42,508 nucleotides of DNA, taken from the NCBI GenBank assembly GCA_016800925.1, contig JABCPU010000525.1, positions 1 through 42,508 on the forward strand, read 5' to 3'. The stretch is from Suillus spraguei. Taxonomy: Eukaryota > Basidiomycota > Agaricomycetes > Boletales > Suillaceae. The translations under genes and the position numbers were made by a program. A model generated the notes under the pieces. It was given only the letters and a program-made list of their open reading frames with translations. It ran no database searches and had not been told where the DNA came from. Positions 22,251 to 32,209 of the stretch are shown here, one piece after another. Position 1 is the stretch's first letter. Every line of letters starts with the position of its first letter.

Positions 22251-23180
22251 TATCCCACCGGCACATCGTCCCGATATCCTGAAAAGGTATCATGATCATC
22301 CCACCGTGGGTCACCCTGGTCGTTTCAAAACTGAAGAGCTTGTTAAACGTGAAGCCTGGTGGCCCACTATGGGCTCTTATATTCGGAAATATGTAGAGGG
22401 TTGGGCCCTTTGTCAGCAAATGAAAGTGGATACACATCCTGTTCGACCTCCGCTTACCCCGATCTCTTCCTCTGCGACTCGACCTTTTTCTCAGGTCTCT
22501 GTCGATCTTATCACTGATCTCCCTGTCTCTGGAGGCTTTGATAGTATCATGGTCGTGGTAGACCATGGCCTTATGAAGGGGGTAATTATTATCCCTTGCC
22601 TGAAAACCATCACTTCCGAAGGCATCACCAAATTATTCTTGAAACATGTTTATCGTCGATTTGGACTCCATGACAAAGTCATCTCAGATCACGGTCCACA
22701 GTTCCTATCTCGCTTCTCCAAGGAGCTTGCCCGACTTCTCGACTACGTCATCCCCCATCTATGGCCTATCACCTGCAGACTGATGGCCAAACCGAGAGGC
22801 TCAATCAAGAACTTGAAACATACCTATGCATCTATTGCCGCAACAACCCTGAAGATTGGGTAGAACATCTACCAATCACCAAATTTGTCCATAACCATCG
22901 AAAACATGATGCAAGGAATGCATCACCCTTCTATCTGATGATGGGATACGAACCACATGCCATCCCTCATCTAATCCCCGACTCATCTGTCCCTGCGGCA
23001 GAAGATCGAGTACGATCTCTGCAGAAGATAAGAGAAGAAGCAATCGCCTGCCATAACATTGCAATGCAAACAATGGCTGAACGATCCTGAGGAGAGAAGT
23101 ACATTCCATGGAAGATTGGAGATAAGGTCTGGCTATCTGCCACCAATCTTAGACTTAAACTCCCATCACGGAAACTTGCG
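22251..23180 (+). pseudogene. Element A integrase
   Basis: Zinc-binding N-terminus with HDHPTVGHPG, but the CxxC-type pair reads GWALC where element B has GCALC, so one zinc ligand is lost. The core has [11 protein letters not shown] (first Asp) and ISDHGPQFLS (second Asp). A one-nucleotide deletion near 22755 shifts the frame before [16 protein letters not shown], which carries the catalytic Glu region. The third segment runs to a TGA at 23088-23090 (CGA-derived). Confidence 0.88.
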
Positions 23181-23189
23181 CTGAAGTGA

Positions 23190-23533
23190 TACAGACCTTT
23201 CCCGATCATCATGTCTTATCGCCCATCACATTCACGCTCAAACTCCCTCCACAATGGAAAATTCATCCCACTTTCCATGCTTCTGTCTTATCATCCTATA
23301 GCGAAACAGACATACACAGCCCGAACTTCCCCAAACCACCACCTGACATCATTGAAGAAGAAGAAGAATACGAAGTAGAAGCAATTCTTTCTCACAAAGG
23401 AATCAGCAGTCGCCGACACTATCTTGTTTCCTGGAAAGCATATTCTTCAGGAGATAATGAGTGGCTCCCAGAAAAGAACTTGAAGAACTCCGCTCGAATC
23501 TTGAATGCTTATAAAAAGCAACATTCCCTCTGA
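23190..23533 (+). pseudogene. Element A integrase C-terminus and chromodomain
   Basis: After a TGA at 23187 the frame reads PPQWKIHPTFHASVLSSY, a glutamate-rich linker, then a chromodomain (YEVEAILSHKG, HYLVSWKAYSSGDNEWLPEK, LNAYKKQ) and a stop at 23531-23533. Chromodomains on Ty3 integrases are thought to steer insertion to marked chromatin. The domain itself is unbroken; only upstream lesions disable the polyprotein. Confidence 0.9.
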
Positions 23534-23589
23534 TTACTCTTCAGTCAATCAAATCGCACAAAGCACTTGATCAACTAACACCGTTCGAA

Positions 23590-23647
23590 ATGTCTTTCCC
23601 ACTGCATACATCACCCCCGTCACTATTGCCAATGACTCTGACTCCGA
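23590..23647 (+). pseudogene. Element A third ORF, first segment
   Basis: ATG at 23590 (MSFPLHTSPPSLL in the current frame) starts 56 nt after the pol stop. It matches the start of element B's third ORF (MSFPTAYITPVT) after a small deletion that shifts the frame. The segment ends at the solo LTR insertion; CCGA at 23644-23647 is the target repeat. Confidence 0.85.
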
Positions 23648-24542
23648 TGTAAAGATACAATCTAGCCTGGGCTGTAGATAAACCACGGCCTAAGCTAGTA
23701 TGTGAGTCTTGCGCTCTACCTAGTCTGCTACTCTTGCGAAGGCAAGAACATTCAACCCTAAAGGGAATGCTAAGTTAGTATAGTTTAATAATGCCCAACC
23801 TGTGGTGCAAGACTGCCGTCGGAGGTAGTGAGATGCTAGCGGTGACCTCCGGTCCGTGGGAAACTAGCGGTAAGCACGGAAAGCGGTAGACAAGCAGTAG
23901 CGAAAGTGGTAAAACTGCGGTAGTGCGTGCGGTAAAACTGTGGTAAGGCGTGGGAAAATGGCGGTAAAACAAGCGGTGAAGCGCGGGAAAGCGTAGCGCA
24001 AGCGGTGAAGCGTGGGAAAGTGGTAAAGAGCGGTGGTGCGTGCAGCAGTAAAACAATTCTTAAGAGACAGTGACTTCGGCGAAAGACTTTATTCCATTAG
24101 AGACAGTAGTGGTGACAATTCCTAAGTACTGTGTGTACCATAGAGGGAAAAGTAAAAGTACCGGAATGTGCGAAGAGTCCTTTTTAACATGTACCGTGAA
24201 CGGCTGGAATACATAGCAGAATGGTAGCGAGATAGAGATATTTAGCTAAGAGGCACGCAGTGAGCAAGCGGCGTCACGGAAGGTAAGGTAAGTCTTGCCG
24301 TAGCTTTAGTAACGGCGGAAACGAATATGCTATGCACCAATGGATCTTAGATGGAAATGGAATGGACAGGAGGACATGGTAGTGAGATTCGGTAAGGGGC
24401 AAGGATCCACAGAGCGAAAATGGTACCGCGAAGCGAAAGGGGTAATGCTCGCTATAGGGGTTTCTCGGTAGCTGCTGTAGACGGTAACGAGACACTTGTC
24501 TAAAACGGCACTTTCATGGTCAGCGTGACTTTGTTCGCTACA
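23648..24542. mobile_element. Solo LTR-like insertion inside element A's third ORF (895 bp)
   Basis: Starts TGTAAAGATACAATC and ends GTTCGCTACA, with CCGA at 23644-23647 and 24543-24546. After removal, element A's third ORF aligns with element B over the junction without any gap. Residues of a GCGGTAAAG-type short repeat fill 23870-24050. No coding sequence is seen. The 4-bp repeat is shorter than the usual 5 bp, and a second LTR copy is absent, so the class is inferred. Confidence 0.8.
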
Positions 24543-24563
24543 CCGACACAGAAAACTACGGAA

Positions 24564-25035
24564 TGTTACGAACTGGGGTGGCATCACCAGCGACAGTGAA
24601 AAGACACAGGCGGTCTGCTGGGAGTTCTTACAAGGTCCAAAAGGGGACCAGGTGAAGTACAAGGAACGCGTTCCAAGTACGATCAAGGGTTCGGCCTCTA
24701 AGACAAGTCTAAGAGGTTCTGCGAGAATGGAGACTAAGACTAAGGAGTGCTTAGACTTAGAGACGATTCAAGACGACTTAGGTTGGAGACCTAAGCAAAG
24801 GAGATTCCAGGTAAAACCCAGTAAGATTAAAGTAGGGAATCTACTACAAGTACACTGTGCTTAAATAGGCCAATATGTGCGCACAGATCAAGTACCGTGA
24901 GAACGTAACTGCGTATCCTAATAAGGAAGGCATGTGTTGTACAGATGCGTTGAGCATATGAGTCAGAGTCATGTGACATGATATACAAGTAAGGAAACAA
25001 AGGGAAAATGAATAGGGGCACGTACAACTGTAACA
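24564..25035 (-). repeat. 3' LTR of element B (472 bp)
   Basis: TGTTACGAACTGGGGTGG...ACAACTGTAACA on the plus strand. It pairs with 31731-32204. Several differences from the partner are CG versus TG or CA, as at GTTACGAAC/GTTATGAAC and AACGCGTT/AATGCATT. On the minus strand it is preceded by CGGGGTAA. Confidence 0.95.
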
Positions 25036-25067
25036 TTACCCCGTATTACGGTGAAAGTCACTGACTT

Positions 25068-26533
25068 TCAAACATCTCGATTGTCATCATAGACGGGATC
25101 ATAGTCGTCATAGTTGGCGACGTCTTCATCAGCGGCAGATCCTCCTAGCATATAAGCCGCTTCCTCTTCTGCTACAGTTCTCGCCCGTTGACCTTCCTTT
25201 TGTCGTCGATGGTTAATAAGATACTGTTCCCACCTACGCAGTGCATCATAAAATCCATCATCCTTCCAGGTAAGCGTAAATGGAGGTTCCCCACGACGCT
25301 GAGGGCAGTAAATGGACAGATGGGTGGGAGGTGTCCAGACAGATTGACACTGATAGTCGAGACAATTCTTTTGTCGATGTCCGATGATACCACAGACTCG
25401 GCATTTCATGTTTTCATCAGTGTTGGAAATGGACATGCGTAATGGTGATGGTGAGATAATGGGTGTAGGGCTGGTGGATCTAGCACGCTTCTTCCCTTTC
25501 TTTCGTGTCATGCGTTTTAAGGCAAAGGTGTTGTCACGTCGAAGCTGTGCCTGCTGCTTGGTGGTCAAGGTATACGCAGATGCGGGGAGGTCGGGAGTGG
25601 TTCTACGTTCAGGTCCGCAAGAAGTTCGTTAGAGGAAGAGGGGGAAGTGATGCCTAAGTCTTTTACTAAGACTGGTGAGACAGGATCCATTGGACCAAAC
25701 AATGATGGGATAGACATGGGGGGGTGAATGTGAAGGTCGCGAAGACGAGGACCTAGTGCTATTAATTCGGCTACGGGAATTCCTAACCTTTTTGCAGCTT
25801 CACACTGTTCCTCTGTACAGGGCTCGTATAACCATGCGGGATGGTCATGAGAGACTACGATGGAAGACGATGAAGTCGGTTGTTCGATGGGAGATGGGGT
25901 TCGGGGAGAAGCGAGGTCGGCTGGTGTTTGCTGCAAATCAGTGATGGCTTCTTCGACTAAGTTTCTGGCTGCTCTGGTTTCAGCAACTGATTGCTGGATG
26001 GTTTCGACGACTGCATTGGTGAGCTGCCCGATCTCCTGGACAGCAGTGCATAAGCCAGCAAGGGCGTCAACACTAGAATACATGCGCGAAGCAGGGGGTG
26101 CTGGAATAGGAAGTGGCGCATCTTCCTGCGGAGAGGGAGGTCGAGCAACGCCTGCTTAACGTTCGGCCACGATGTGAATAGCTTCTTCAACAGCATTTTT
26201 AAAAGAACCAGGAAGCAGCAACATAGCATAAGAACGAATGCGTTTTTGAAGATGTAAGAAGTGTTGACGATATGTAGCATCTGTAGTTTCATTGGCTGTA
26301 GCTTCGATGAGGGCGGCAGTACGGATAATGTTGACGAGGAGGAGGGCCGGGAAGGCACCTTTTTCTGTGAGGATTCTTTCAATTTCAAGGGCATGTCCTT
26401 TGCATAGAAGGGCGGCTTCAATGTAGGAAGTGTTGTCTATTTCGGTGGTAAGGGATCCATAGTGTTCAGCATCAGAGTCGGAGTCATTGTTGGCAATGGT
26501 GACGGGGGTGATGTAGGCAGTGGGGAAAGACAT
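25068..26533 (-). pseudogene. Element B third ORF: CCHC zinc-knuckle protein, best-preserved copy
   Basis: Starts at ATG 26533, 54 nt after the pol stop, and spans about 488 codons to 25068. N-terminal third: MSFPTAYITPVT then a helical segment (EAALLCKGHALEIERIL, LLVNIIRTAALIEA, FLHLQKRIRSYAMLLL). Middle: EIGQLTNAVVETIQQSVAET (coiled-coil-like), then a Pro/Ser-rich linker and HDHPAWLYEPCTEEQCEAAK. C-terminus: CCHC knuckle CRVCGIIGHRQKNC, extra cysteines, PPTHLSIYCPQR and FTLTWKDDGFYDALRRWEQ. A TAA near 26158 (CAA in A) and one frame change near 25580 interrupt it. Same-strand position between pol and the LTR is where env or accessory ORFs sit, but I see no signal peptide or membrane span. 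Function unknown; nucleic-acid binding is inferred. Confidence 0.85.
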
Positions 26534-26587
26534 TTCGATGGTGGTAGTTGATCAAGTGCTAGTGCGAGTTGATTGACTGAGGGATAA

Positions 26588-27330
26588 TCAAAGGGCATGT
26601 TGCTTCTTATAAGCATTCAAGATTCGAGCGGAGTTCTTCAAGTTCTTTTCTGGGAGCCATTCATTATCTCCTGATGAATATCCTTTCCAAGAAACGAGAT
26701 AGCGTCGGCGATTGCCGGTTCCTTTGTGGGCAAGGATTGCTTCTATTTCATATTCTTCTTCTTCTTCAATGATGTCAGGTGGCGGTTCAGGGAAGTTCGG
26801 ACCGTGTACGTCCGTTTCGCTATAGGACGATAAGACAGAAGCATGGAAGGTAGGATGGATCTTCCATTGCGGAGGGAGTTTGAGTGTGAATGTGATCGGC
26901 GATAAGACATTGATGATCGGGAAAGGTCCATATCGTTTCGGTGCTAGTTTCCTTGATGGGAGTTTGAGTCTAAGGTTAGCGGCGGATAGCCAAACCTTAT
27001 CTCCGATCTTCCATGGGGTGTACTTATCTCCTCGGGATGTTCAGCCATTGTCTGCATTGCAATGTTATGACAGGCGATTGCTTCTTCTCTTATCTTCTGC
27101 AGAGATCATACTTGATCTTCTGCTGCGGGGACTGATGAATCGGGATAAGATGAGGGATAGCGCGTGGTTCGTATCCCATCATCAAATAAAAGGGGGATGC
27201 ATTCCTTGCATCATGTTTTCGGTGGTTGTGGACAAATTCGGCAATTGGTAGATGTTCTACCCAATTTTCAGGGTTGTTGCGGCAATAGATGCGAAGATAT
27301 GTTTCAAGTTCTTGGTTTAGCCTTTCAGTT
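26588..27330 (-). pseudogene. Element B integrase C-terminus and chromodomain
   Basis: Minus-strand match to element A 22790-23533, ending at TGA 26590-26588. It covers the NQELETYL region, the SH3-like segment (WLSAANLRLKLPSRKLAPK-type reading) and the chromodomain. A CGA-to-TGA change near 27115 and a missing base near 27043 break the frame. Confidence 0.82.
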
Positions 27331-28310
27331 TGACCATCGGTCTGAGGGTGGTAAGCTGTAGATGGAGCAATGACGTAGTCGAGAAGTCGGGCAAGCTCTT
27401 TAGAGAAGCGCGATAGGAACTGCGGGCCTCGATCCAGATGACTTTGTCATGGAGTCCAAATTGTCGGTAGACGTGTTTCAAAAATAGTTTAGCAACGCCT
27501 TCGGAAGTGATGGTTTTCAAACAAGGGATAATAATTACCCCCTTCGTAAGGCCATGGTCTACCACGACCATGATACTGTCAAAGCCCCCAGAGACAGGGA
27601 GGTCAGTGATCAGATCGACAGAGACCTGGAAAAGGGTCGAGTCGCAGAGGACGGTATCGGGGTAAGCGGAGGGCGAACAGGATGTGTGTCGGCTTTCATT
27701 TGCTGACAAAGCGCGCAACCGTCAACGTATTTACGAATATAAGAGCCCATAGCAGGCCACCAGGCTTCACGTTTAACGAGTTCTTCAGTTTTGAATCTAC
27801 CGGGGTGGCCCGCGGTAGGTGATCATGATACCGTTTCAGGATATCGGACAATGTGCCGGTGGGATGTAGGCACGGTTCTTAAAATAGAGGACGTTCTCCT
27901 CAATCTTCCAGTCAGAGAGTGCCGATTTCATAGGTGGAAGGCACACGCCATCAAGGGCGTCGGATGCTGTCTTAAAGACAGGGTCATCGAGGGGGTCAGA
28001 GGATGACAATACATCTTTTAGGTCGGTGTCAATAAGACGAACGAATAGAGCGTCAGGAAGGAGAGTCTGGTCCTCGTTATCGTCTTTGCCAGAGTCATAG
28101 TCAGGCCTACGTGATAGTGCATCAGGTACTGCCAATTTGGTACCTGCAACGTGATGCAGTTCAATGTCGTAAATAGACAAAATCAATTGCCAACGTGCTT
28201 GGCGGCGGGTAAGCTTCTGTGCACTTCTAAAGTACAGAAGATTCTTGTGGTCGTGAATACTAGGACAGGGTGTGGGTTTCCTTCTAGATAGTGACGCCAT
28301 TCGTTCAATG
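27317..28310 (-). pseudogene. Element B RNase H end and integrase
   Basis: The minus strand encodes HDHKNLLYFRSAQKLTRRQA, HHVAGTKLAVPDALSRRPDY, the zinc-binding region with GCALC intact, then [20 protein letters not shown]. One base is missing where element A has SDHG, so the second integrase Asp falls out of frame (near 27433). Further one-base losses lie near 28253 and 28311. Confidence 0.85.
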
Positions 28311-28315
28311 CCGGA

Positions 28316-29890
28316 TTACGGCAAGGAGTTCCCGATCAAAGATCTGGTAATTGCGTTCTGCAGGGTTAAAGACTGTGAAAGATATGCACATGGGTGATAA
28401 ACACCATTCTCATCAGTCTGCAAGAGAACTCCGCCGGTTGCTACGAGCGAAGCATCGGTAGCAATAGCAAATTGTCGGGAAGGATCAGGGTTACGGAGTA
28501 CCGGTTGGGATGTGAAGCGTCGTTTCAATTCTTCAAAGGTGTCCATACATTCGGTTGACCAATCAAAGGCCTTATCTTTCTTTGTTAAATCGATAAGAGG
28601 TCGAGCGATGTCAGAATAGTGGGAAATGAATGTGCGGTAGAAGTTGCAAAATCCTAGGAATGACCGAACATCTTTTACAGATTTCGGAACTGGCCATTCG
28701 GAGATTCCTTTGGTTTTGGCGGTATCCATAGCAACTTGTCCGGGGCGAATTATCATTCCGAGGTACTCCACTTCTTTTGCATCGAAGGTGCATTTCTCTG
28801 GTTTTAAGAACAAGTGTTCCTTTCGTATCTTCATCAAAACCCGTCTTGTCCGTTCGCGAGTGTTCTGCCATGGTTGTAGAGAAAATAAGGATATCGTCCA
28901 TGTAGATAACCATCCATCCTTCATTGATTTCCTGCTGGAAGGTTCAATTCATGTATGCCTGAAAAGTTGCTGGGGAATTGCAAAGACCAAAGAACATAAT
29001 GTTTGGTTCAAAGAGGCCAAATTCCGTTGTAAAAGCAGCTTTCCACCTATCATCAGGATGGATGCGAATGTTGTTATAACGGACCGAATATCCATTTTCG
29101 TAAAGAACTGTGCGTTGTGAAGGCGCGCAACGAGGGAGAGAGGAAGCGGGAGTGGGTAAGCGTTCTTGACTGTCCAATCATTGATGTAGCGATAATCTTG
29201 ACAGGGACGCAATTCTCCACTCTTCTTTCCCACGAAGAAGAAGCCACTAGCTTGGGGTGACTTCGATTCTGAGATGAAACCTTTCGCAACGTTTTCATCA
29301 ATAAACGTTTTGACGGCGGCACGTTCTTTTTCCGATAACGGGTAAACCTTAGACGTGCGAGGGATAAAACCGGGTTTAGTATCAATCCGATGATCTATAC
29401 CAGGGCGTTCGGGGGTAGTTTGTTCAGTCCATCTTTAGCAAAGACGTCTGCAAAGTCGTACAAATAGTCCGGAACCAATTCTTCAAAGGATTTCTTTTTC
29501 TTCTCCTTCTCATCTGTGGTGAATTCCTGAGCTTTGTTACTGTATTTCGGAGGAGAAAGTGGAGTTGCGGAGTAGTTGGAGGATTGTTCGAATCGAGAAG
29601 TTCCATCATGTGTAAGAGGCGTGTCCATGGATACTTCTTCTATGATTCTCATGCTAACTCCATCAGTGTCATATTCCACTAGAAATTCTCCATCGCCAAG
29701 CTCATAAGAGGAAATCTCACGGACTTCTGGCGCGTGCCAGACATCTTGCATCGTGTTGAATTGGTCATCATCCTCTGTTGGGATCAACGAGGGCGCGGGT
29801 TCTTCTTCATTGGGGATTTCCTCAATTGAAGCCAGGAAGAGTTTTCGGGGGAACATAGAACTTGGATAGTTTCGGTACATTGGTGTCTCG
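28316..29890 (-). pseudogene. Element B reverse transcriptase and RNase H start
   Basis: Minus-strand frames give [50 protein letters not shown], the active-site IYMDDILIFST, YLGMIIRPGQVAMDTAKTKG, and the intact RNase H start ATDASLVATGG. A TGA at 28946-28944 replaces an arginine codon of element A, and small frame changes separate the segments. Confidence 0.88.
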
Positions 29891-30258
29891 TCCGGGATCT
29901 CTTCTTCTGCTTTTCTCTTTCCCTGCTTCTGTTCTTCTATTGGCCGTTGTTCAATAGGTTCCTGTCCGACCCATGCTCGGGTTCGGATTCATTCTTGCGT
30001 TTTTCAGCACGAAGAATCGGTGACACTGGTCTGGTAATTGTACGCAGGGGGTAGGGTCGACAGTGTGCTGTGTTTGTACTTCGGATTTAGAAGGGATGAC
30101 ACTTCCGGTTCGGAATCATAAGGAATGGAAGGGATTATGAGGGATTTCGGAAGTCGGGAATATTGCCATTTCTTAGAATGACAATTGAAGGCTGAAGGCA
30201 ACCCATTCTTCTTCCGATTCATATCCATATCAGCTTCTATTTCATCCGATTTTGTCGT

Positions 30259-30702
30259 TCAGGGAAGGACGAGTGTTTCAGCAGCCCAATCTATACTTGG
30301 GTTCATTGCGCGTAACCACGGGATTCCCAGAAGGATTTGATCTCTCCTTCCTAGTTTGGTGATATTGAATTTCCCATACATGGTTCGTTCATCAATTTTG
30401 ACCACTAGAAGACAATAGTGCATGATTGGCCCTCCTTTGATAAGGGTTCCATCTGCCGTAGTAACTCGAAACGGTGTCTTGAGTTTTCGTCGTGTGATTT
30501 GATGGAGTTTCACAAACTCTTTGGAAATGAATGTTCCTGCCGCTCCTGAGTCAATGACAGCGGTGGTGTCGACAGATTTTAAGCGAGTACGCGAGTGAAG
30601 GGTGATAGGGACATGAAGTTCTTTTCTTTCACCTACAGCACGTACAAGTCTTAGTAATACATTAGGAGAAACATACGTCAAATCTTTGTTTCTCCAAGTC
30701 AA
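30259..30702 (-). pseudogene. Element B protease domain
   Basis: A 147-codon open segment with AVIDSGAAGTFIS and ILLGIPWL, the full aspartic protease core, unbroken until the TGA shared with element A. It sits in the -1 frame relative to the gag reading frame upstream. It would mature the polyprotein. Confidence 0.88.
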
Positions 30703-31532
30703 AAATCCTCAACAATTTGCCTGACAGTTTCTTCGTCTTCTTCTTCTTTGACTTCGGTTTGTCGGAGTGGGGTCTTCTTCTTTCTGTCAGGACAATTATG
30801 GATGCGATGTCCTGTCTTCTTGCATCTGAAGCATCGTCCTTTCTTCATGCATTCGGATCTCTCTGTATCAGAGATTCAATCTACGACCATTGCGTTGGAG
30901 TCACGATTGGGGATGTAACGTGCGTTTCCGTAGTTCTTCTTCTTCTGTTGTGGAGCATGACGTGTCCTCATGGCTTGAAGACGATGATGGGAATTGTCAA
31001 TGGACACGCATTGCAGAACAACGTCTCAGAATACTTCTGAAACATCTCCTAGTGCGAAAAGCTTTGTAAGGATACCCCAATTCAGGCCATCTTGGAAGAA
31101 TTGGATCTTCATTGCATTATCAGTGATATGAGCCTTGGCTGCAAGTGCCTCGAAATCAGCGATGTAGGTGTGAAGATCTCCACTTCCTTGTTTAAGGTCC
31201 CTAAGTTTCGTGAGTGTGGTTCCTTTGGTATCCACTGGGTCAAAGGCTTCTTTGAAACTTTTCATAAAATCTACCATTGTCCCATAACCAACTTTTTGTC
31301 CAGAGGTGTCTGTTGATTGAGCATGGTCAAGGAATTGCTCTTTCCAGGATTTGGCATTCCTTTCGGTCATGAAGGATGTTATGAAAATGATCTTCTGCTT
31401 GTCGGTAGTGTAAAGCTTTTCGTTGATATCAAAGTGAAGATTACATGACTGGATAAATTCGCGAGAATTGTCGTGATCTCCATCAAAGGCTTTTGGCTGG
31501 CCGATCTTGTATTCAAATTCTTTGGTCGCCAT
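30700..31532 (-). pseudogene. Element B gag with intact CCHC knuckle
   Basis: ATG at 31532 (MATKEFEYKIGQPKAFDGDH) opens 168 codons of Gag to a TGA at 31028-31026, which is CGA in element A. The frame then continues to a second CGA-derived TGA at 30878-30876 and on to CFRCKKTGHRIHNC (about 30840-30799), a perfect C-x2-C-x4-H-x4-C knuckle. It ends GAG GAT TTT TGA at about 30705. The protease frame begins in the -1 frame at that T run. Confidence 0.88.
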
Positions 31533-31718
31533 GTCTGGTGATTCTTCTGGTGAGTTATACTTTCTCGGTGCCTACACGCGCTGTCTTGCTGTCCGTTAGG
31601 GCTTGTCTTCTGTCAGAGGGCCTCTCTTGACGATCTGCTCAGCGTACGCGTACGCTAGTCTGCTGATCTAAGCGATCAGGGTTGAGGGTCGAAGACTAGA
31701 TAGTCGACGATCAAAAGG

Positions 31719-31729
31719 ACTTTAATCTT
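31719..31729 (-). other. Putative self-priming primer-binding site of element B
   Basis: The minus strand reads AAGATTAAAGT directly inside the 5' LTR. ACTTTAATCTT, its complement, is encoded in the LTR at 32001-31991 on the minus strand. This is the same 11-nt pairing as in element A, conserved despite divergence elsewhere. Confidence 0.7.
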
Positions 31730-31730
31730 T

Positions 31731-32204
31731 TGTTATGAACTGGGGTGGCGTCACCAGCGACAGTGAAAAGACACAGGCAGTCTGCTGGGAGTTCTTACAA
31801 GGTCCAAAAGGGGACCAGGTGAGAGTACAAGGAATGCATTCCAAGTACGATCAAGGGTTCGGCCTCTAAGACAAGTCTAAGAGGTTCTGCGAGAATGGAG
31901 ATTAAGACTAAGGAGTGCTTAGACTTAGAGACGATTCAAGACGACTTAGGTTGGAGACCTAAGCAAAGGAGATTCCAGGTAAAACCCAGTAAGATTAAAG
32001 TAGGGAATCTACTACAAGTACACTGTGCTTAAATAGGCCAATATGTGCGCACAGATCAAGTAACCGTGAGAACGTAACTGCGTATCCTAATAAGGAAGGC
32101 ATGTGTTGTACAGATGCGTTGAGCATATGAGTCAGAGTCATGTGACATGATATACAAGTAAGGAAACAAAGGGAAAATGAATAGGGGCATGTACAACTGT
32201 AACA
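31731..32204 (-). repeat. 5' LTR of element B (474 bp)
   Basis: TGTTATGAACTGGGGTGG...ACAACTGTAACA on the plus strand, partner of 24564-25035. It is followed by the target repeat CGGAA (32205-32209) and the continuation of element A's third ORF. Confidence 0.95.
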
Positions 32205-32209
32205 CGGAA

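Larger units (their letters stand above)
24564..32204 (-). mobile_element. Element B: complete Ty3/gypsy chromodomain retrotransposon (7641 bp)
   Basis: Reverse-strand copy of the same family, inserted into element A's third ORF next to the solo LTR. Target repeat CGGAA at 24559-24563 and 32205-32209. Order on the minus strand: LTR 32204-31731, primer-binding position 31729-31719, gag from 31532, protease, reverse transcriptase, RNase H, integrase, chromodomain to 26588, third ORF 26533-25068, polypurine end, LTR 25035-24564. The two LTRs differ at only about eight sites plus two short indels over about 474 bp, so insertion was comparatively recent. Despite this the coding frames carry several one-nucleotide deletions and CGA-to-TGA stops. 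Confidence 0.95.

Noticed and set aside
24564..25035. Element A ending at the LTR at 24564
   Set aside because: That LTR is in the opposite orientation and pairs with 31731-32204 through CGGAA; A's true 3' LTR is at 33565 with TTAAC.
25068..26533. Third ORF as an envelope gene
   Set aside because: No signal peptide, membrane span or furin-like site; the CCHC knuckle points to nucleic-acid binding instead.
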